The notes under the pieces: generated by a model | What the model saw: the letters and a program-made list of their open reading frames with translations, nothing else | What the model was told of the DNA's origin: nothing | Databases searched by the model: none | In this document: positions 5,983 through 8,786 of the stretch, piece after piece | How the letters are laid out: every line of letters starts with the position of its first letter | Numbering within the stretch: the first letter of the stretch is position 1 | Made by a program: the position numbers and the translations under genes | From: JACJYE01 sp964432875 | GTDB lineage: Bacteria > Bacteroidota > Bacteroidia > Chitinophagales > Saprospiraceae | Length of the DNA stretch: 8,786 bases | Direction of reading: 5' to 3' | Assembly (NCBI GenBank): GCA_964432875.1 | Contig: CAYSPJ010000170.1 | Span: forward strand, 1-8,786

Positions 5983-6020
5983 AAAAAAAGCCGCCCCCGG
6001 TCGCCCGGCAGCGGCTTTTT
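5983..6020. terminator. Strong bidirectional intrinsic terminator
   Basis: AAAAAGCCGC (5985-5994) and GCGGCTTTTT (6011-6020) form a perfect 10-bp inverted repeat. An inner pair CCGG/CCGG (5997-6000, 6005-6008) extends the stem around a TCGC loop. T runs follow the stem on both strands (seven on the minus strand, five on the plus). As glnN is the only upstream gene in the minus direction, this probably ends its transcript about 500 nt after the stop. The repeat block would then lie in its 3' untranslated region. Confidence 0.8.
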
Positions 6021-6153
6021 AACCAAATTATGAAAAAGCGTTGTTTTGTAGTTAGTATAGGCAGGACTCAGCCCCTTCCGCACATCAGCAGCTTCGGATG
6101 GCGCAGCCCTTTTTCGAGATTTTACTGCGCTCCTACCTTCGCCCGACTACCCA

Positions 6154-6205
6154 ACTGCTTACTGCCAACTAGCCAACTGCCAACTAGCCAACTGCCAACT
6201 AGCCA
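6154..6205. repeat. 15-bp tandem repeat, three units
   Basis: ACTGCCAACTAGCCA is repeated three times without error at 6161-6205, preceded by a related heptamer ACTGCTT (6154-6160). Each unit is one ACTGCCA heptamer plus an ACTAGCCA octamer, so it appears derived from the same basic unit as the larger array at 6338-6519. Confidence 0.85.
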
Positions 6206-6357
6206 TCCCACTCTCCCTGCACTCGTCCGGGACGCCCTCCGGGCGACTGCCTACTGCATACTGCCCAACTAGCCACTGCCAACTAGCCAACTAGCCATCC
6301 CGCTCTCCCCGCACTCGTCCGGGACGCCCTCCGGGCGACTGCCTACTGCATACTGCC
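6197..6357. repeat. 69-bp direct repeat, two copies 92 bp apart
   Basis: Segments 6197-6265 and 6289-6357 are 69 bp each and differ at only two positions (A/G and T/C). Each carries AACTAGCCATCCC, then a GC-rich part, then heptamers. The GC-rich part includes CGCCC-TCC-GGGCG, a 5-bp hairpin. The gap between copies is filled by more ACTGCCA/ACTAGCC units. The near-identity suggests a recent duplication or ongoing slippage. Confidence 0.85.
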
Positions 6358-6519
6358 TACTGCATACTGCCTACTGCATACTGCATACTGCCTACTGCAT
6401 ACTGCCTACTGCATACTGCATACTACCTACTGCCTACTGCCTACTGCATACTGCATACTGCCTACTGCCTACTGCCTACTGCATACTGCATACTGCCAAC
6501 TAGCCACTGCCAACTAGCC
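6338..6519. repeat. Heptamer tandem array ACTGCNN, 26 units
   Basis: Twenty-six consecutive 7-bp units run in perfect phase. Nearly all are ACTGCCT or ACTGCAT, mixed irregularly. One is ACTACCT, and the last four alternate ACTGCCA and ACTAGCC. Positions 1-3 are invariant, and variation is concentrated in positions 6-7. The array ends 2 bp before the glnN stop codon. It resembles the short tandem heptamer repeats (STRR) described in cyanobacteria in style, not in sequence. It is non-coding in all frames considered. Confidence 0.9.
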
Positions 6520-6521
6520 AA

Positions 6522-8714
6522 CTATCGCAAAAACATCAGCTCCCGGTACTTCACCAGCGGCCACTCGCGGTCATCCACCAAGTACTCCAGGCGGTCGGCA
6601 TGGGTGCGGATGGATTCCATCAGTGGCTTGACATCGAAGCAGTAGGATTTGGCTTTTGCCATGGCATCCTCCTGCTCGTTGGCTTTCTTGCGGGCCTCGG
6701 TCATGGCATCCACGCCCTCCTTGATCTTGCCGATGTGGAGGGAGATGCGCTTCACGACATCCAGTTGTGCCGCATAGCTGCTCTCGGCCAGCCCCAGCTC
6801 TTTCAGTTGCAGGATGTTCTGGGTGAGCTGCGTCTGGTAGTTGATGGCAGCGGGCAGGATGTGGTTGATCACCATCTCGCCCATGGTGCGCGATTCGATT
6901 TGCAGTTTGAGGACGTAGTTCTCGCACATCACGTCGTAGTGAGCGTGCAGCTCGCGAGCGGTGAAGACGCCGCTGGAGGTGAAGAGTTCCGTAGCGTCTT
7001 TGCTGAGGTAGGCACCCAGTGCATCAGGGGTGTTGGGGGTGTTGCTCAGGCCGCGGCGGGCAGCCTCCTGCCTCCATTCCTCGCTATAACCATCGCCTTC
7101 AAAGCGGATGGACTTCGACTCAGCGATATAGCGCTTGAGGATGGTCAGGATGGCAGCGTCGCGGTCAGTGCCTTTTGCCATCAAGCTATCCAGCTCGGCC
7201 TTGAAATCCAGCAATTGCTGGCCGACGATGGTATTCATCACCGTCATCGGGGCGGCGCAGTTCATCGAGGAGCCGACCATGCGGATCTCGAACTTATTGC
7301 CGGTGAAGGCAAAAGGCGAAGTGCGGTTGCGGTCGGTATTGTCCAGTGCCAGGTTGGGCACTTTGCTCATCAGGTTGAGCACCTCTTTCACCCCAGCTTC
7401 ATCGGCATCGATGCCCGCTTCGAGGCGATCCAGCACTTTGTCGAGGGTTTCGCCCAAAAACACGGAGATGATGGCCGGGGGGGCTTCGTTGGCGCCCAGC
7501 CGGTGGTCATTGGCCGCCGAGGCGACGCTGGCGCGCAGGATGTCGGCATAGCGATAGACCGCCTGGATGGTATTGACGAAGAAGGTCAGGAACAGCAGGT
7601 TCTTGCCTGGCTGTTTGCCCGGGGAGAGGAGGTTGCGGCCAGTATTGGTAGCCATCGACCAGTTGTTGTGCTTGCCCGAGCCATTTACGCCAGCGAAAGG
7701 CTTCTCGTGCAGGAGCACGCGCAGTTTGTGGCGTTTAGCCACGCGGTCCATGACGTCCATCAGCAGTTGGTTGTGGTCTACGGCCAAGTTCGTCTCTTCG
7801 TACATGGGGGCCAATTCGTACTGGCCCGGGCCTACCTCGTTGTGGCGGGTGCGCACGGGGATGCCTAGCTTGTGGCATTCGGTCTCCAGATCGCGCATAT
7901 AAGCAAAAACGCGCTCGGGTATAGAGCCGAAGTAGTGGTCATCGAGCTGCTGCCCTTTAGGCGAGTGCTTGCCCAGCAAGGTGCGGCCGGTCATCAGCAG
8001 GTCGGGGCGGGCGTTGAACAGGGCCTCGTCCACCAGGAAATACTCCTGCTCCCAACCCAAGGTCGTGATCACGCTAGTGACGTGCTCATCAAAAAGCTGG
8101 CAGACCGGCACGGCGGCTTGTTCGATGTAATCCTGTGATTTGAGCAGGGGCAGCTTATAATCGAGCGAATCGCCGCCATAGGTGACGAAGATAGTGGGGA
8201 TGCAGAGCGTCTTGCCCTCTACCAGCTCCAGGATGAAAGCCGGGGAGGAGGGGTCCCAGGCGGTATAGCCGCGGGCCTCGAAGGTGGAGCGCAAGCCGCC
8301 GCCAGGGAAGCTCGATCCGTCAGGCTCTTGCTGCACCAGGGTGTCACCAGTGAATTCTTCAGAGACTTTGCCGTCGGGCGATAACTGAAAGAATGAGTCG
8401 TGCTTTTCGGCGGTGCGGCCGGTCAGCGGCTGAAACCAGTGGGTGTAGTGCGTAGCGCCGTGGTCGAGCGCCCAGCGCTTCATCGCATCGGCTACGATGT
8501 CGGCATCCTCTCTGGAGAGTTTAGCGCCTGATTGGATCGCCAGCTTGACGTTGCCGAAAGCCTCTTCGGTCATGTACTCTTTCATGGCTTTGTCGTTGAA
8601 GACATTACAGCCAAAAAAGTCAGAAATGCGGCCATCGGGTACATCAACGTACTCCAACTCGTAAGCGGAGCGGTTGGCCATGGCGTCTAATGCTTGAAAT
8701 CGTGAAAGACTCAT
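6522..8714 (-). CDS. glnN: Glutamine synthetase type III
   Basis: This is a cytoplasmic glutamine synthetase of type III, making glutamine from glutamate, ammonium and ATP. It is the usual form in Bacteroidota and some cyanobacteria. The 730 residues match the family's usual length and far exceed GSI. GSIII signatures in order are GRTAEKHD (99-106), EPDGSSFPGGG (130-140) and TFEARGYTAWDP (144-155). Metal and substrate sites are GWEQEYFLVD (220-229, E222 and E224), NEVGPGQYELAP (292-303, E293 and E300), the ammonium/glutamate region NGSGKHNNWSM (344-354, H349), and NRTSPFAFTGNKFEIRMVGSS split as NRTSPFAF (463-470) and NKFEIRMVGSS (473-483, E476 and R478). All look intact. The ATG at 8712-8714 is kept because MSLSRFQALDAM fits the GSIII N-terminus. 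No Shine-Dalgarno sequence is visible. The stop abuts the heptamer array, and the likely terminator is about 500 bp on. Confidence 0.97.
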   Translation of the reverse strand: MSLSRFQALDAMANRSAYELEYVDVPDGRISDFFGCNVFNDKAMKEYMTEEAFGNVKLAIQSGAKLSREDADIVADAMKRWALDHGATHYTHWFQPLTGRTAEKHDSFFQLSPDGKVSEEFTGDTLVQQEPDGSSFPGGGLRSTFEARGYTAWDPSSPAFILELVEGKTLCIPTIFVTYGGDSLDYKLPLLKSQDYIEQAAVPVCQLFDEHVTSVITTLGWEQEYFLVDEALFNARPDLLMTGRTLLGKHSPKGQQLDDHYFGSIPERVFAYMRDLETECHKLGIPVRTRHNEVGPGQYELAPMYEETNLAVDHNQLLMDVMDRVAKRHKLRVLLHEKPFAGVNGSGKHNNWSMATNTGRNLLSPGKQPGKNLLFLTFFVNTIQAVYRYADILRASVASAANDHRLGANEAPPAIISVFLGETLDKVLDRLEAGIDADEAGVKEVLNLMSKVPNLALDNTDRNRTSPFAFTGNKFEIRMVGSSMNCAAPMTVMNTIVGQQLLDFKAELDSLMAKGTDRDAAILTILKRYIAESKSIRFEGDGYSEEWRQEAARRGLSNTPNTPDALGAYLSKDATELFTSSGVFTARELHAHYDVMCENYVLKLQIESRTMGEMVINHILPAAINYQTQLTQNILQLKELGLAESSYAAQLDVVKRISLHIGKIKEGVDAMTEARKKANEQEDAMAKAKSYCFDVKPLMESIRTHADRLEYLVDDREWPLVKYRELMFLR

Positions 8715-8737
8715 AGGAAATATGCGTGTTTGGTTAA

Positions 8738-8749
8738 TGAAAATTTTCA
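8738..8749. promoter_or_regulatory. 12-bp palindrome upstream of glnN
   Basis: TGAAAATTTTCA is a perfect 12-bp palindrome 23 bp before the glnN start codon, a place where a nitrogen-responsive regulator could bind. AT-rich palindromes arise easily by chance. No clear TAnnTTTG box was found in the 72 bp available. Confidence 0.25.
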
Positions 8750-8770
8750 GCTCAGAATGTGTATGCTATA

Positions 8771-8784
8771 TTCGAGTTTCGAGT
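8771..8784. repeat. TTCGAGT heptamer, two tandem copies at the window edge
   Basis: TTCGAGT occurs twice in tandem and the sequence continues TT at the window end, so further copies may follow beyond the edge. Like the array after glnN it has a 7-bp period. Confidence 0.4.
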
Positions 8785-8786
8785 TT

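Noticed and set aside
6154..6521. CRISPR array
   Set aside because: Repeats are contiguous 7-bp and 15-bp units without unique spacers, and no cas genes are present.
6600..7868. 422-codon open frame on the plus strand, antisense to glnN
   Set aside because: It mirrors glnN codon structure and encodes no recognisable protein.

Overview
The window looks like a chromosomal segment of a Bacteroidota bacterium, possibly of the Saprospiria/Lewinella kind. The evidence is a type III glutamine synthetase (GlnN), a secreted GH2 beta-galactosidase of the DUF4982 architecture common in that phylum, start codons without Shine-Dalgarno sequences, and sites matching the Bacteroidota promoter consensus (TTTG, about 20 bp, TAnnTTTG). 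The genus is inference. Every supported gene lies on the minus strand, so the region reads from high to low coordinates.

Layout, right to left. GlnN (6522-8714) is complete. Its stop codon touches a dense intergenic repeat block (about 6154-6521): a 26-copy ACTGCNN heptamer array, a 15-bp unit repeated three times, and a 69-bp segment present twice. A strong bidirectional hairpin terminator (5983-6020) follows. Next are a repeat-bearing intergenic stretch, a small secreted protein of unknown function (5174-5644), and a 550-bp GC-rich stretch with no convincing gene but a promoter-like site and a G-quadruplex motif.

The left half holds toxin-antitoxin and nuclease genes around a metabolic gene. 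An MNT-domain antitoxin gene (4330-4623) overlaps the first 25-29 codons of a HepT toxin gene. That toxin gene is then cut short by an Rpn/PD-(D/E)XK nuclease gene (3406-4230), so the antitoxin is orphaned and the toxin is a remnant. A 808-residue secreted GH2 beta-galactosidase follows (887-3313). After a 260-bp repeat-containing spacer comes a second MntA-HepT pair (303-623 and 1-331). It looks intact apart from the window edge, which clips the last HepT residues.

Working together: the beta-galactosidase would act outside the cytoplasm on galactosides and GlnN assimilates ammonium. These look like ordinary host genes. The two MntA/HepT modules and the Rpn gene, visibly more AT-rich than the beta-galactosidase, look like acquired accessory genes. 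The most unusual points are the decayed toxin gene replaced by a nuclease gene, and the multi-level repeat block after glnN. I found no RNA genes, CRISPR array or canonical insertion sequence.
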